Positions 23,665-36,566 of a stretch of DNA of 53,621 bases are shown here, piece after piece (position 1 is the first letter of the stretch; the number at the start of each line of letters is the position of its first letter). The stretch is from Paraglomus occultum (taxonomy: Eukaryota > Glomeromycota > Glomeromycetes > Paraglomerales > Paraglomeraceae), in the NCBI GenBank assembly GCA_910592205.1, contig CAJVPJ010000054.1, positions 1 through 53,621 of the forward strand, written 5' to 3'. The notes under the pieces are model-generated. The model was given only the letters and a program-made list of their open reading frames with translations, was not told where the DNA came from and searched no databases. The position numbers and the translations under genes are program-made.

Positions 23665-26600
23665 ATGATTGTAGTGACCGCAATTTCTGGCGCACAAAAC
23701 GAAGATGCGTTATGTTATTTGGTAGAATTCGATAACGAAGTTAAGATTTTACTTGATTGTGGTTGGAATGATCAGTTTAACGTTGAGGATTTGAAGCATT
23801 TAAGGAGGTATTTTGGTAATAGATCTTTGAAGACTTGGTCGACTTTATAGATCTCTCTTAATCCTGTCCTTAATAATCCCTTACCTTCAACGTCTTCAGA
23901 GTCGCCAAACAAGTCGATTGTCTCCTTCTTTCTCATCCCGATCTACCTCACCTCGGCGCGTTTCCCTACGCTTGTACTAACTTCTCTCTCAACTGTCCCG
24001 TCTATGCCACGGTCCCTGTCGTACACATGGGGCGGATGTGTTTATATGATATATATCTGTCGAAAACAAACTCGATGGAGTTTGACGTGTTTGGGTTAGA
24101 GAATGTAGACGTGGCCTTTGAGAAGATAACTCCATTGAAGTACTCGCAACCCATGGCGCTTGGAGGTTGGTTTTTGTTATGGTAGGAAGGTGAGGGTATA
24201 GAGGAGAAAGTGCACTGAAAGCAAAGAGTAATAGTTCTGATTAAATTTTTCGTTTGACACATTATAACGAAAGTTGGTTGTCGCTGTTGCTTGTATGACG
24301 AACAGGTAAATGTAAAGGCATAACAATAACGGCTTATGCGGCTGGGCATACAATAGGAGGAACTATATGGAGGATAAAGAAAGACACGGAAGACGTTGTT
24401 TATGCAGTTGATTATAATCACAAGAAGGAGAGGTACGACTGACAGAATGCTGTTTCTGAAGCGGCGTATTCTTCAATGACAGCCGCTTAATTTTACATTA
24501 TGCCATATGTATGAATATTATCCTTATAGACACTTAGATGGAACAGTCATGCATGTCAACGGAGAAGTCCTCGACGCACTAAGCCGACCATCACTGATGA
24601 TAACAGATGCTTATAATTCTTTAATTATACATCCACCGCGTAAACAGCGAGAGAGCGACTTGTTTGGTATGTGTATATATTCTGTTCTTGTCGAGGTTAT
24701 TATTTATAATATGAAATAAAGGCGTCGCTTATCAGGACGCATTCCCGTTATTAACCATTCCTTACATTGTCTTGCCATTCAGAGGCGATACATTCCACGC
24801 TTGCATCTTCCGGCTCAGTCCTTATCCCCACAGATTCGTCCGCCCGTGTACTCGAATTAGCTTATCTGCTAGATCAGCGATTTCAGAACGTCAATTATCC
24901 ATTAATCCTGTTGACACATATGAGTTACCGTACGATGCAATACGCAAAGAGTATGCTTGAATGGATGAGTGATGCAATTAATAGACAGTTCGATTCGACG
25001 AGAGAGAATCCGTTTGAGTTTAGGTAGGTCTAGGACTCTGTATGTGAAGAGTATATAATTTTCTAAACTATTTGCACGTTTTTCCCATAAGATCGCTCCG
25101 CCTCTGTCACCGACTGAAAGACTTAAATCAATATCCCGGTCCCAAAGTTGTCCTTGCCTCCAATTTAAGTCTGGAAACAGGATACGCAAAGGATTTACTT
25201 CTCGAATGGGGCACTTCCAAGTTGAACAACGTTATACTTGTCGACCGCGGGCCGCCTAATTCGTTGGCGAGAAGATTGTATAATGAGTGGATCCGCATGA
25301 CGACAGAACAGGAAAAGGAAGGAGGAAGAAGTATGGAAGAGGATATAGAGATAGATATTGATGACGTGAATGAAGGACAGAAAGATGAAACAAAAAACGG
25401 ACAATTGGGTGGCCCGAAAGACGATCATCAAACCGGGCAGATGTTGACGACTGGGCAAACGATTCTTCTTGACTATCGGGAAAAAATTCAGGTGGGTTTA
25501 CAGGAGAAAACTAGGGAGAAGGGAAGAACAAGACCAAAAAACTTTGGCAAACGGCATACAGTCATAAATACGCTTATCGACAGTAATAGGCTTGTAAATA
25601 TATTAAGGACTTAATTTTTTTTATTCGTTAAAATCCCTTGACAATAAAAGATCTATAAACGCGTCCCACTGGAGGGCAGCGAACTTGTTGAATATAATCA
25701 AGAACTACAAACACGTCAACAACGTGAAGCTGCGCAGGCAGCCCTAATCGCTCGTTCGAAGTCTATAATTGAAGAGTCGGATGATGATGACGCCTCTTCT
25801 GACACTTCCGATGACGACGAAGGAATGGAAGAGCTTTTATATAACCAATTTGATTTGTACGTTCGAGACGCAACAAAATCTGGAGGCTTTTTTAAGCAAA
25901 CGCAAAGTTATAGAATGTTTCCATATGTGGAGAAGAGGAAGAGATTTGATGATTACGGCGAAATATTGGCACCAGAGATGTTTGAGGGAAGGGGCAGGAG
26001 AAATGGGAGTGGAGGCTTGGGAGTGGAGATTGAAGGAAGAGACGGAAAGGGCGAGGTGAGTATTGAAATGCCTGTTAAGGAGAACACAAATTACGATAAG
26101 AATTGATGTGATTATAGAATGATTATAATGAAGCCTGTTATAGAATTGTTGAAGGGGATGATATACCTTGAGATCTAATACACTGATGCATTGATTTGAT
26201 AATAGCAAGAAAAAGAAGACCCTACTATGGTCCAGGATTTCGATGTGCCAACGAAATATGTGAATTACGAAGAAGAAATCCATTTCCGGTGCCAACTTCG
26301 TTTTGTTGATCTTGAAGGCTTAAATGATGGCCGAGCCTTGAAGACTATTGTCCCGCAAGTTCAACCGCGTAAATTGGTTAGTACGTAATTCTTTAAATGA
26401 TACCCTTTCTTTACCTCTGTTCTTCATTTACATTTTTTTGCATTCCTCAAGATCATAATTCATGCATCTCCGGAAGCAACATCGGACTTTGCCCAGAACT
26501 GTTTAGTAATCGAGTCAACAACGCGAGATATTTATACGCCAGCAGTTGGAGAAGTGCTTAATGTGTCGGCTGCCATCAATTTCTATCAAGTGAAGCTGAC

Positions 26601-27161
26601 TGATGCTTTAGTTAGTTCTTTAAAATTCTCGAGGGTATGCTTACGATGAAATGTTTGATGCGTCCTGATTACAGGATGTTGAGATACTTCTTGCATGCTC
26701 GTTTTCCGTCTATATTATTCCCCAAATTTACTAAAACAGTTTGGATTTATCACTTATCAAAAGCTTGATGAGTATGATTTAGCTTATATAACGGGCATGA
26801 TCCATCTTCCACCTGATTCTTCTGTACCTGTTCTGGACTTGGTCTCTGCCGACGAATCCACTGGAGGACATTTACCAGTTTTTATCGGAGAAATTAAGCT
26901 GACGGAACTAAAACGCGTGTTACAAGCAGAAGGAATAATAGCTGAATTTAAGGGCGAGGGAGTGTTAGTATGTAACGAAAAAGTTGCTGTGAGGAAGGTG
27001 AGTTAGCGGATGGTGAAAGTAAGACATGGCTATTTAATGATGTTTAATAAAGCCTTTAATTCATATAGTCTACTAATGGACAGTTGGTAATAGAAGGATC
27101 ACTGTCAGAGGATTATTACAAGATAAGAGACGTTATTTACGGACAGCATGCCATCCTATAG
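23665..27161 (+). CDS. CFT2: Cleavage and polyadenylation factor CPSF100 / Cft2
   Basis: Nuclear subunit of the mRNA 3'-end processing complex, partner of the CPSF73 endonuclease. Exons: 23665-23807, 23900-24165, 24306-24432, 24530-24666, 24783-25023, 25092-25491, 25651-26055, 26206-26376, 26452-26634, 26740-26997, 27084-27161 (802 aa, close to animal CPSF2). The N-terminal metallo-beta-lactamase fold has [15 protein letters not shown] and LLDCGW. The usual HxHxDH ligand motif is degenerate ([13 protein letters not shown]), as expected for this non-catalytic subunit. A beta-CASP part follows ([28 protein letters not shown]), then an acidic insertion ([16 protein letters not shown]) and the C-terminal block ending [16 protein letters not shown]. 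The acceptor of exon 10 could be 26767 instead of 26740. Confidence 0.94.
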
Positions 27162-27670
27162 AAAATGAATATTACTGACGAAAAGCAATGAGAATAAAAT
27201 GTATCATAATATTTCTTTAAAAAAAGTTGTATAACGTGGATAACGCAACCACATTTTGTGCTACATGTTTACATTCAAAGCACAACGACCAAACTTCCCC
27301 TGTATTAATATGGATAGTGCAAGATTTTAACTAAAATCTTTTGACAATGCAAATGCTATTTTGGGAACAACAGGTCCGAGGGGGCCAGATATTAACCTAA
27401 TCGAGGCAATTTAGAGAAACAAGACCAACAAACTGTTAGTGAAAAAAAAGGGTTGGGGTCGAAACTAAGACCTTTGTTAATTTGTTTCGTAGCATGCCAA
27501 GGAGATTGGAGGAAATAATTATAATAAGATAACTATTAAGCCCATATCATAGGCATAATTTTTGGAGATGTTTTAACCCATTTTGTTGTTCTAATAAAAA
27601 CGCCATTCACATTACTTTTTTCGCGCGTCGTAACAAGATGTGATTTGTCATTGATAGCCATTGGGAAAGT
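27162..27670. other. Convergent intergenic spacer
   Basis: Lies between the stop codons of CFT2 and TRP5. Nothing but 3' flanks recognised. Confidence 0.6.
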
Positions 27671-30600
27671 TTATTGAGTATCGTTCATCTCATCAAATCT
27701 CAAATCCCACCCAATCTTGGGGCCATATTTGGGCAGCGCATCAGCAACAGATACAACGTCTTTATCACCACGTCCGCTAACACATAGGAGAATGTCTTCA
27801 TCTGGTGACAGCGTCTTTGCAAGTTGAATGGTTTGATAGACTGCATGGCTTGTCTCAAGCGCTATACGAATGCAGGGTGAGCGAGACGAGACCGTTAACT
27901 TAAACGCCACCGTAAAACACATTACACACAAATAAAATTCTTAATGCAATAAGCCAAGCCTAGCTATTCTGGTTTTACCTGGAATAATTCCTTCATACTC
28001 AGCCAACTGTCTGAATCCGATGAGTGACTCTGCATCGGTAACAGCCACATATTGAGCACGCCCGCTGTCCTTTAGCCATGCATGCTCAGGACCCACCCCG
28101 GGATAATCCAAACCAGCACTAATACTGTGAGTCGGCTGAATCTGTCCGTTAGCATCTTGAAGTAAATATGTACGAGTGCCGTGTAACACCCCTGGAGTTC
28201 CAACTGTCAATGTTGCTGAATGGAGCCCAGTATCAATTCCTACACGACCAATTATAATTTAGTCTGTATAAGCAACTTTATGTTATGGGTGCAACTTATA
28301 ACTATTATTTGGGACAACCTTTTTCTCCTCTTTCCAAATTCACGCCAACGGTGCTGTTCATACATCGATTGTCATAGCTTACCATCACCACCAGCCTCAA
28401 CACCAATGATTTTCACATTTCTATCTTCAATGAAAGGATGAAACAATCCAATAGAGTTGCTACCACCTCCAACACAGGCAATTATTACGTCAGGCAATTT
28501 CCCCGCTTTTTCTAACATCTGTGCACGTGCCTCTTTACCGATAACAGATTGGAATTCGCGTACTATCCTTGGGAATGGATGTGGTCCAATAGCTGATCCA
28601 ACAAGATAGTGAGTGTTGTGCACGTTAGTTACCCAGTCACGCATAGCTTCGTTTATTGCATCCTTTAAGGTTTTGCTGCCTAAAGAATAACACCGTTTAG
28701 AGACAGAATGACCATAAAGACAAGTCTTAAATGCAACAGTTTACCTGAATCAACAGGAATTACTGTAGCACCTAGAAGACGCATCCTAAACACATTCAAT
28801 GCTTGTCGCCGTACGTCTTCACTACCCATGTACACGACACAATCAAGACCAAACTTGGCACACACTGTTGCAGTCGCAACACCATGTTGTCCGGCACCCG
28901 TCTCAGCAATAATACGTTTTTTGCCAATACGTTTTGCCAAAAGAACCTGAAATAAAAAATCCCAAAGTTGTAACGATCACGTAACGAGAACATATTATCC
29001 CTTCCCCGTCAACTTACCTGCCCAATGGCATTGTTAATCTTGTGTGATCCGGTATGATTCAGATCTTCCCGCTTTAACCAGATTCTAGCACCGCCAGCAA
29101 ATTCTGTCAGTCGTGATGCCAATTGCAATTGCGAAGGTCGGCCAATATAATCATAATAGCTTTCAAATTCTTTCCAGAACGAAGGATCATCTTTAGCCGT
29201 GATAAAAGCCTTTTGAGTTGGTGACGCAATGACAGCGAGTTAGAAATATGTAGACATGCGTAAAGTAAAAATAAAATAAATAAAATAAAAATAAAAAATA
29301 AAAAATAAAAAATAAAAAACAAAAATAAAAATAAAATTCGAGTGACTGTATTTTGTCCAAACTGAAATGTAAATCCTAACTTGTTTTTGTCAATTCGATC
29401 ACAGATGGCCCGATCCAAACTATAATTCCCGTATTAAATTTATGGCCTTTTACCAACAGTTTAAGCAAAGAGAACGATGGGGAATTAATAGTCTATTCTT
29501 GTCTTGAAAATGATGTATTAAACTTTTTCTCAACAAAATTTCTATTCATAGCAATGTTAGATTACGTTTCCGTTGTTTTTTTTTTTCGTTAGTACTACAT
29601 ATTTAATTCTGGAACAGCTTACTTTTTCCAATTCTACTAAACAATCGACCAAAGCTTCGGGGACGTATTGCCCACCCCATTCTCCAAATCGTGCTTTCAA
29701 TGTATGCATGTCATACTGTAGTAAATTTATCTGTTAGAATTGACTGTGAATCGCTAAAAAAGTAACTGTTTACTAGCATTACCTCGCAATGACCATCATC
29801 ATTAATGGGATGAGTATTTGTCGAATTACTGTCAATCACAAACTCTGATATAGAAATGTATCGGTTAACGCTGCCAGGCGGGATATGCTACTTACGTAAA
29901 CACACTTCTTCAACGAGGATTGTTTATAATTCACACCTGCCGCGTTATCATCATTCGAAACGTGACCAGAAACTTCTTCCGCATATTTCCTTATCGCTTC
30001 ACCGCGTTTTCCCTTCTCTAATCAATAACAGTTTTCAGCAAATAAAATCGTTTTTTTTAGCACTCAATTCACCTTCGCTTTTCACAATCTTACTCTGTTT
30101 CTCTCACTTTGCATGTGCCATAATCCAACGTGTATCTTTTTTAATCCCATTAGTCTCTTATAGTAGCTTAAAAAGCTTACCGGCCCCCTTCAAAACTTGG
30201 ACAATTTTACTACCGATGACAACCCCATCTACGTAAGATCCAACTAATTGGAAATGCTCTCTTGTCGATACGCCAAATCCGACTGCGAGTGGCAGACTAG
30301 TGTACTTTCTTATACGTCTAACAAGGTTTGGTAACTCGGAATTTATGGTTGTGCGTGTGCCGGTGATACCCATACGGGAAACGACATATATGAAGGTATC
30401 AGCAATATTAGACAAATGTTTGATGCGAGCGTCCGGTGTTGACGGGGCGATTAGAGGAACGTAACTGAGGCTATTGGTGTCAGCATAAACATGTCAGTAT
30501 GCACATCCGTATTCTAATTGATCCGTTTCTTTTTCATTGCTTATATGTTCACCTGTTCTGTATGCATAATTCTCGAAACTTGTAAGATTCCTCGGGCGGC

Positions 30601-31243
30601 AAATCAACACAAATAAACCCGTTAACTCCTATTTTTTTACAATCCTCAACTATTCTCTCTTCCCCGTAGCTTAATATTGGATTGTAGTACCCCATAAACA
30701 GTATAGGGGCTTTGAGGCCTCGACTACGCGCTTCTGAGACGAGAGAGAAGCATTTTGAAATATCAATGTTATGTTGTAAGGCAACCTTTGCGTTAATGAA
30801 AATAATAAAAGTAAGATCATATTAGCATCTGAGTAACATTTGATGAGGGCAGAAATGTGTTGGCCGCTTACATTGTTGCTCTCTTGGATTGTCGGTCCAT
30901 CGGCTAACGGATCTGTAAATGGGATTCCTGTGGATGGACAGTAGATTTAATGATATGAAACAGAAGGAATCAAAATAATTTACCAATACATTCCACCCCA
31001 CCAGTTTACCAAGTTCAATTATATCAGCTCCTCCTTTTTCTAATTCTAATAATATGTCTACAGTTTCATCTGGTTCAGGATATCCCGCTGTGACGAAGCC
31101 AACGAATGCTGGTCGATCTATCAAACAAGTTTTACAATCAATTGGAAGATCGATAGCATTTCGAGAAGAGAAAATAGAATATCTTATTATTACTTACTCG
31201 CTGCTTTGCAACTGCGAAAAACTTGTCGTATCTTTTCTGACAT
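27671..31243 (-). CDS. TRP5: Bifunctional tryptophan synthase (alpha-beta fusion)
   Basis: Last two steps of tryptophan biosynthesis: the alpha part splits indole-3-glycerol phosphate, and the PLP-dependent beta part joins indole to serine. Thirteen exons: 31243-31198, 31117-31010, 30927-30872, 30785-30553, 30464-30181, 30017-29896, 29842-29783, 29715-29623, 29209-29018, 28946-28745, 28679-28383, 28239-27979, 27861-27671 (714 aa, like yeast Trp5). Alpha landmarks: FVTAGYP, ADIIELG (catalytic Glu), FTDPLADGP (catalytic Asp), LFMGYYNP. Beta landmarks: [22 protein letters not shown] (PLP lysine), [28 protein letters not shown]. The two halves are joined by a roughly 50-residue linker split over two exons. 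All key residues visible are intact. Confidence 0.96.
29266..29336. repeat. A(n)T microsatellite inside a TRP5 intron
   Basis: An AAAATA/AAAAATA-type simple repeat of about 70 nt lies in the 413-nt intron between the linker and beta-domain exons. That intron is several times longer than most others in the gene. Confidence 0.9.
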
Positions 31244-32185
31244 TTTTTTTACTCGATTGTTAAATAATGCAAGGCGCATTTATATTGTAACTTCGATCAC
31301 GTGATTAATGAAAGTGTATCCAAATAAGCAAACATCCCAAGCACGGGACTTGGCGAATTGTCCATTACGATAATCGTGTCCCCACTTTCTTTTGAACCAC
31401 GATACCAATGGTGTATTCTGAGCCTGGCTTTTTTTTTTCAGTGAAACGTCGTCAAGTGTCTTATCAATCAAATTACATTACGTTAAATCTGTAATACGTT
31501 TCGCTCTATGGAGTTAATTGCCGAAAAAAAAGTCGACAATTACTAAATGTGCTAGTTGAGAAGCTTGCGATAAAATGTCCGCTGGCATCTTTGGCATTTA
31601 AGTTTTTTAGTAGGTTTCTGATAAAAATTCGTTAATTCCACCCGTCATGTCCGATTGTAGCGCTATCGAGAATTTCCTTTGTTCTGTAGTTTCCCTGCGG
31701 CGTAAATAATCAAGCCTATCGATCTTTGGCTTCTCTATGCTATGATGCATGATCAATGCGTAAGGTAACATCCATTAATCGTTTATTCGCTTTTATCTTC
31801 CCTTCATTTTCTAGGGTTGATGGTCTTTTTTGGAGTTAGCAATGCCGAATGCATACAAAGCATTTATCCGATTTATGTGCTTGTCCCCGGTTCGATGATG
31901 TTGACTTCAGTTAGCGTCGTCGATTAGCATGTTTAATACAAAGGCTTTGTCCTATGTGTACCGCTGGCATTTGCAGCAAAAGTACGGTAACCACGCTTTG
32001 TCATTGGAACACGCTTTCTTATATGCAAGGCTCCCACTTGAAAATGCCTGAGTGAGTGTCATTCGCAAAAACAATCCTGTTTTATCGTATTGTATTGTTA
32101 ATGTTATGTAGAAAGAAGGCATATCTTCGAATTCCGAATACGCCTCGCCAGTAAATTTGGAAACCCAAATTTAGCACTTTGTTTA
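31244..32185. other. TRP5 upstream region, no gene seen
   Basis: Presumed TRP5 promoter followed by spacer. No known motif for amino-acid control is claimed. Confidence 0.45.
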
Positions 32186-32379
32186 CAAGTGAAACTCGAT
32201 ATAAGAAGCTCTTGATATAAGAAATACTAATTAAAATTTGATATAAGAAAGTTGAGCTGAAAAACAGTATATAAAATTATCTCTATATAAGAAAGTTACT
32301 AATAAACTCTCGGTATAAGAAGGATTCTAAAATTTTTTACTATGAGTCCCGATTACTTTCTTATATCGAGAGCCACTTG
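32186..32379. mobile_element. Pogo/Tigger-type MITE, about 194 bp, with TA duplication
   Basis: The left end starts CAAGTGAAACTCGATATAAG. The reverse complement of the right end starts CAAGTGGCTCTCGATATAAG. A TA stands just outside each end (32184-32185 and 32380-32381). Inside, further units around GATATAAGAA/GGTATAAGAA are repeated next to the ends, a habit of this MITE group. No coding capacity. Located 400 bp upstream of the ERCC8/CSA gene. Confidence 0.85.
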
Positions 32380-32381
32380 TA

Positions 32382-32783
32382 ATAAAAAGTTCAGGAAGAA
32401 TTGCATCACGTCCCATCATCTTCCATTCAACAATCGAAAATTTAAAATGTGATGACTATTAATTTCTTGAGGTTTATAGACAAGGAACTATAGCTATAGA
32501 CAGGAGTTGACTGTAATCCTCTTATAAGATTGAAGCCATCTATACATTAAGACTATACTTTATTATTATTATTATGCAATATTAATATTGTGATCTTTTT
32601 GAAATGCGTCATGTGATGTGACTATAAGGAAATATGTGATAGTGACTAAATATATAATTGGTGACTGTGACCAAATTGCAAATATAGAAGAGGTGACTGT
32701 AGAGAGGGATGGTCAACCATACCACACCATTTTTAGCTCGTGTGATAAAATGTTATTTTTGCTTCAAAAAACACTTCTTAATT
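32382..32783. other. Spacer upstream of ERCC8/CSA
   Basis: AT-rich, with a (TTA)n stretch near 32560. The likely ERCC8 promoter and 5' UTR lie here. Open frames from 32618 and 32709 overlap the first exon and are not the conserved start. Confidence 0.45.
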
Positions 32784-34593
32784 ATGATAAAGTCCTTGTT
32801 AGACAGAGAAATCGGTACCCAACCGTCATATATTATAAGGAAACAAGTTATAGAACGTAAATTGGAATCATTTCAACTGAGCACTTTGAAAGGGTTCCAT
32901 GCGGAACATGGAGGGCCGATACTGACTCTCGCATTAGACAATGTACAGCAGCGATAGTGGTAGTCTATGAATATTTGTAAATCGTTTATTAAATTGCCTG
33001 ATATTTTAATGCTTAGAACTTCTATTGACTATACTGGGTTTTCTTTCCAGTCTACTGTCAGGAGGGGCTGATGCGGAAATTCGACTGTATGATCTCGGCA
33101 AGAATACCACGCAATTACGAGGACCGCGGATAACAATTCGATCGAAAGTTACAATTCCTAGGTGAAAACTTTTTATTAACTCTGTCGATTTTCTGGTCGA
33201 TATTGTTTATCACTAAAGAAAGAGAAAATGAAATGTAGAAACGCAGGTCATGAATTTACTGTAACAGGGATTAATTGGTCGCCACACAGTTGGAAACTTT
33301 TCACTACAAGTTCCATGGATAAGACTGTCAAGTGTTGGGATTCGAATTATATGGTGGTAATATTAAATAGCAAGAATTTTGCATAACGTGAGCTTTCATC
33401 TTTACATAATCCTGTGAATGACTAACTAACCCGACTCGTCAGCCTGTTCATACGTTTGATTTGAAATCTCATGTTTATTCCCATGCAATGTCACCGCGCG
33501 TGCGTAACGGTCTTGTGGCAAGTAAGGAAAATAATGGTGTTGTGACAAAGCCAACAATGCGAATTGAAATTTGAACTAATCCACACGAAATCTCAATTGT
33601 ATTCGTTCATGAGGCGCGTTGGGAGATCACTTTATTCGAATGTGTGATATACGTCATAAAGTGGCAGTTTTGACCCTGAGTGGTACGTACATAATTTATT
33701 TTGCCATGTTCATTCATTTTGTCCAAACACATCTTCATATCCTCTATTTGCATTTAAAAAGGACACTATAAATCCGTCATAGCAGTGCAATGGTCACCGT
33801 TATTTCATAATATGTTGGCATCTGCAGGGTAGGTCAATTCGCAAGTCTCTTCAAAACATGCCATGCACAACTTATTTTTGACTCATGCATTCATTCATCT
33901 CTCAGAGAGGATGGGACTGTTCGGATATGGGATATTCGCAATCCATTAAGATGTCTAGTATCTTTAGACTATACAAATAAAGGCTCACCCACATCAGCGA
34001 GGAATGTCGGCCACTCTGCTCCCGTCAACGGGTTGACTTTTACTCATGATGGCTTGCATTTGCTCAGTACGGGTCAGGATAATACGCTACGTTTATGGGA
34101 TGTCTATCAAGGAAGAAATGTCTTGGTCAGTTGGATATATTCATTGTCGAATTTATTTTACGTTATTAACTTGTCCATCGATATAGGTTGAATATGACGG
34201 TGAACTGGTAAATAAAGCCAGGCTATGTGTTACTCTTGCTCTGACTAAGTCCGACAAGTGTATTCCACCTCTAGTGTTTCACCCAACTAGTGATGGTCGA
34301 ATACTAATATATGACTTATTCGACGGAACGCTGCACGATAGTCTACATGGACCAATGTCTTCTATAAATTGTGTTATTTGGAGGCAATATGATCAGGAAC
34401 TATATTCTGGCGATGGTGATAAACGAATCCTGGTGTGGCGGTCGAAAGCAGAAGAGCAAGAGAATGAGGATGTATGCGTAGAGATGGTAAGATAATCATC
34501 GGACCCTAGATTATCTGTCAGAGAATTGCGGTTTTTAATCGAGTATTTATCTTTCCGTAGAACGAACAAGACACGTGGAGTGATTACGAGTGA
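32784..34593 (+). CDS. ERCC8: WD40 protein ERCC8/CSA (transcription-coupled repair)
   Basis: Substrate receptor of a DDB1-CUL4 ubiquitin ligase acting at stalled RNA polymerase II. Nine exons: 32784-32956, 33051-33161, 33239-33356, 33443-33521, 33614-33682, 33762-33828, 33906-34125, 34187-34486, 34561-34593 (389 aa; human protein 396). Landmarks: start MIKSLLDREIG, GGADAEIRLYDLG, GHEFTVTGINWSP then SSMDKTVKCWD, VYSHAMSP, GHYKSVIAVQWSP, GEDGTVRIWDIRNPLRCLVSL, HDGLHLLSTGQDNTLRLWD, ELYSGDGDKRILVW, and an acidic end DTWSDYE that matches the family tail. The seven-blade propeller order fits CSA rather than a generic WD protein. It converges on RFC3 with 76 nt between stops. Confidence 0.9.
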
Positions 34594-34669
34594 GTTTGGT
34601 ATAAGGATATAAGTGTTGTGATCCTTGACGATTTGTATAGAGTAAAAGCAAGCATATTTAAAAGAGTTA

Positions 34670-36566
34670 TTATTGCATTCCTGATTCAAACAGTAAAATT
34701 AATCGCATAATCTTGAAACCAAATGCTTCAAGGTGAAAAATTGCTTTGTTTCCAAGACGTAGACGATGCTCCTGTATTATATACAAGGGCGAATAAGAAC
34801 CCATAGACTCTTATTGAAATTTGAGTCAAAACATATCATGACTTACATAAAACGCTGCTTCCATGAGAATTCGAGGTTTTAATGCGGGGATTTTTGCACG
34901 TTTTGCCAGTGAAAAGGCCAAAGTCTAAAGGTTCGAGGAATTGTTAGATTAACGAATGCATTTAGGCCAACACAAATAAGCTATTTGTGCTTACTTTTAA
35001 AATAGTTGACGCTGGGATGCATGCACTGATCAACTCGTAGAATTTCGTTCTTACTTGCAACATTCTAATAAATGTATACGCGAAAGATTAGCGATTAATA
35101 TAGTGCAAGTTTGAATACAATAAAAGATGACTTACGTTTGCTGACTTTGATCAAGCAATATGGTCTTGGCCAAATCTTCTATTGCTACTTCCCAATCCGT
35201 TAAACCTACTTTATCATCTGCCTTTGATGTCTCGCTTGATAAAACACGTAGTTAGGTTCACACAATCACCATCATTCAAAAGGCACGCTAAGCCCATTCT
35301 AAACTCACTTCCGCGTAACAGCCGTCTCAAGGCTCAAAATCGCCTTTCTTAAATTTCCATGTGAGTGTTCAGCAACACGCGTGATCAACGGCTCAGATAG
35401 ATTCACATTCTCTTTTTTTAAAATATCCTTTAAGACATGCACAATCTGACAAAAACAACTTGCATTAATACTATATCATCGTGTTATGTTCAGTCCATGA
35501 TTTTACGGAAAACGACCTGATCGTTTGTCGGAGCGGGAACGCGAACAAGCAAACATCGGCTTCGTATTGGTGCAATGACTTTACTTGTTGAGTTACAGCA
35601 TAGTATTATTCGTAAATTCTTCATATATTTTTCCATCGTACGTCGGAGACTTGCTTGAGCCTCGCGAGAGAGCAAGTCTGCTTCATTAATTATGACGACT
35701 GCGGAGAGTATTAATGATGAACGAACTCAAATTTAGCAATTAAGTTACGGGTTCCCAAAGTAATTAAACGTTGGATTAAAGCGAAAAATGCCGTAAAAGT
35801 TTTTGCTACGTAATCATTTGTACAGAATACCTTTAAACCTATGTCTGGCATCAGGCGCAATTTGTTGCGTTTGTGCGATTTCTTTTAACAGTTCTTGAGT
35901 CGCTTGACGATCATAACTGCCAAGATCACTGTTGGAAATAAGAAACGAAAATATAATGTAAAATAAAGTAAATGGTTCCGAAAGAAATTATTATTGAGAT
36001 CAAACAGTAATGCTTGATAGGGCGAATACCTTGGGGTAACTTCAATATGATAATTACTAGATACAACTACGAGCTGTTTCTTTACTCGTGAAGGAGTTAA
36101 GAATATTCGCACATCGTTTTTGATCTATGAATTTCATTTTTGGTACAAGTCATATTATCATCTTCTCAGCTTACCAAAGATTAGAACATACGATCAATAC
36201 TTTACCTTCAGTACCCCATCACCAAATAATTCTCTTAGAACACAGACTATTCGCGTTTTCTTTCCTGATCCAGATGGACCATAAACTAGCAGATGAGGAA
36301 AATCGCTGGATGAAGACTGTAAGAATGTTACACTCGCATTAATCAAATGAGACGAAACGATGGAATCATTAAGTTGACTCTGATAAACTTTTCGCGTATT
36401 CACACCGCCCGGTATGGAAGAGAGTGAACGCGAAATGTGTCACGATATTTGATCATCAAATATACAAGCAAACATTCACCAGAGTCCTCAATCGTTCCGA
36501 TAAGCTTTCGTGAATTTCCAAGTCTTCTAACTTGGACGGTCTGTATTTATCAACCCATAAACTCAT
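34670..36566 (-). CDS. RFC3: Replication factor C subunit 3 (RFC38; yeast Rfc5)
   Basis: Clamp-loader subunit that helps open and place PCNA. Ten exons: 36566-36480, 36316-36206, 36124-36030, 35928-35831, 35698-35517, 35445-35309, 35234-35136, 35049-34995, 34924-34847, 34771-34670 (347 aa; human 356). Landmarks: MSLWVDKYRP, DFPHLLVYGPSGSGKKT (Walker A), SNYHIEVTP, FKVVIINEADLL (divergent Walker B, usual in this subunit), RRTMEKYMKNLRIILCCNS, KVIAPIRSRC (SRC/arginine-finger motif), NLRKAIL, TDWE, and EHRLRLGNKAIFHLEAF at the C-terminus. Exon 5 uses a weak donor (CAG|GTCGTT). Identification is secure. Confidence 0.94.

Noticed and set aside
24002-24421. 139-codon minus-strand open frame
   Set aside because: Antisense to CFT2 exons 2-3, which carry conserved protein sequence.
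25837-26295. 152-codon minus-strand open frame
   Set aside because: It lies antisense to conserved CFT2 exons 7-8; it is a shadow of the coding strand with no motif.
29107-29418. 103-codon minus-strand frame spanning the A-rich microsatellite
   Set aside because: It is out of frame with the TRP5 exon and reads a simple repeat as Phe/Ile; not a gene.
32184-32400. CRISPR-like array of GATATAAGAA repeats
   Set aside because: The repeats are irregular in spacing and sequence and sit inside a TIR-bounded MITE with TA duplication in a eukaryotic genome.
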